The translations under genes were made by a program, and so were the position numbers. A DNA stretch of 6,489 nucleotides from Chloroflexota bacterium (lineage in GTDB: Bacteria; Chloroflexota; Limnocylindria; QHBO01): assembly GCA_029865285.1 (NCBI GenBank), contig JAOUHE010000096.1:1-6489 (forward strand). The letters are read 5' to 3'. Below the pieces are notes generated by a model. The model was not told the DNA's origin. It saw only the letters and a list, made by a program, of their open reading frames with translations, and did not search any database. Of the stretch, positions 6,185 to 6,489 are shown one piece after another; the stretch's first letter is position 1, and the number at the start of each line of letters is the position of its first letter.

Positions 6185-6489
6185 ATGGACCCCGAGTTGA
6201 CGGTCGGCCTGGTGCGCGCGGCGGGATACTCCGCCTATGCGGCCATTGCCACGCTTGTGGTGGCGGCCGTGACCATCGCGCTCTTCTTTGGCGGCGCCGG
6301 GCAATTCTGGGGGCCTGTCAACGATGTCTTCGTGTCGCTGACGACGCTCCTGCTCATCCTGCCGGTCCTCGCCGTCCTGCTGCTCGCGGGAGACGAGGCC
6401 GGCTGGTGGTTCAGCATCCTGAGCTGGCTGGCGATCGCGGGCCTGGTGCTGGTCGCGGTCGGTCAACTCCTGCTGGTCGTTGGCGTGAT
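6185..6489 (+). CDS. Hypothetical multi-pass membrane protein (3' truncated)
   Basis: The frame from ATG 6185 stays open to the window end, giving 101 full codons and no stop. The product starts MDPELTVGLVRAAGYSAYAAIATL and shows three or more hydrophobic segments: about residues 13-36, 49-69 and 77-100. Between them are short polar stretches, FGGAGQFWGPVNDVF after the first and LLAGDEAGWWF after the second. I do not recognise a named family. The layout is that of a small integral membrane protein with closely spaced helices. It follows the flavodoxin gene after 26 bases on the same strand and could be co-transcribed with it, but the TAGACT box just before its ATG suggests its own promoter. 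The alanine, valine and leucine richness and GC-rich codons match the neighbours, which supports a real gene. Confidence 0.75.
   Translation, partial: MDPELTVGLVRAAGYSAYAAIATLVVAAVTIALFFGGAGQFWGPVNDVFVSLTTLLLILPVLAVLLLAGDEAGWWFSILSWLAIAGLVLVAVGQLLLVVGV

Overview
This is a dense, very GC-rich bacterial stretch. The genes have short gaps or 4-base overlaps, and there are no mobile elements, RNA genes or CRISPR repeats. The mix of a DrrAB-type ABC exporter, a CsaB-like pyruvyl transferase, a HemG-like flavodoxin and TANNNT boxes close to start codons suggests a high-GC Chloroflexota-like or Actinobacteria-like organism. That placement is an inference from composition and gene families, not from a marker gene.

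Left part (1-3729, plus strand): three genes joined by two identical 4-base GTGA stop/start overlaps. The first is a 5'-truncated multi-pass membrane protein that looks like a GT-C-type glycosyltransferase with a large soluble C-terminal region. The second is a polysaccharide pyruvyl transferase of the CsaB family. The third is a polytopic protein of the LPG_synthase_TM/UPF0104 (AglD-like) family. Together they read as part of a cell-surface glycan operon: sugar transfer at the membrane, pyruvate ketal addition and a membrane step. The operon continues to the left of the window.

Middle part (3746-5502, minus strand): a two-gene ABC exporter, ATPase first and then permease, overlapping by ATGA. 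The ATPase has the DrrA hallmarks, with a TTQYL switch region and a C-terminal LDEVFL motif. The permease is DrrB-like. This unit converges on the glycan operon with only 16 bases between the stop codons.

Right part (5503-6489): a 152-base divergent intergenic region, then a 167-residue HemG-like flavodoxin-domain protein with a strong ribosome binding site. After 26 bases comes the start of an unrecognised hydrophobic membrane protein that runs off the window. Two genes without a Shine-Dalgarno sequence, the ATPase and the last membrane protein, each have a TANNNT hexamer ending exactly 9 bases before the ATG. This suggests leaderless or near-leaderless transcripts.

I see no clear-cut undescribed system. 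The best leads are the apparent beta-rich insertion in the first membrane protein, the coupled three-gene glycan module and the TANNNT start pattern.
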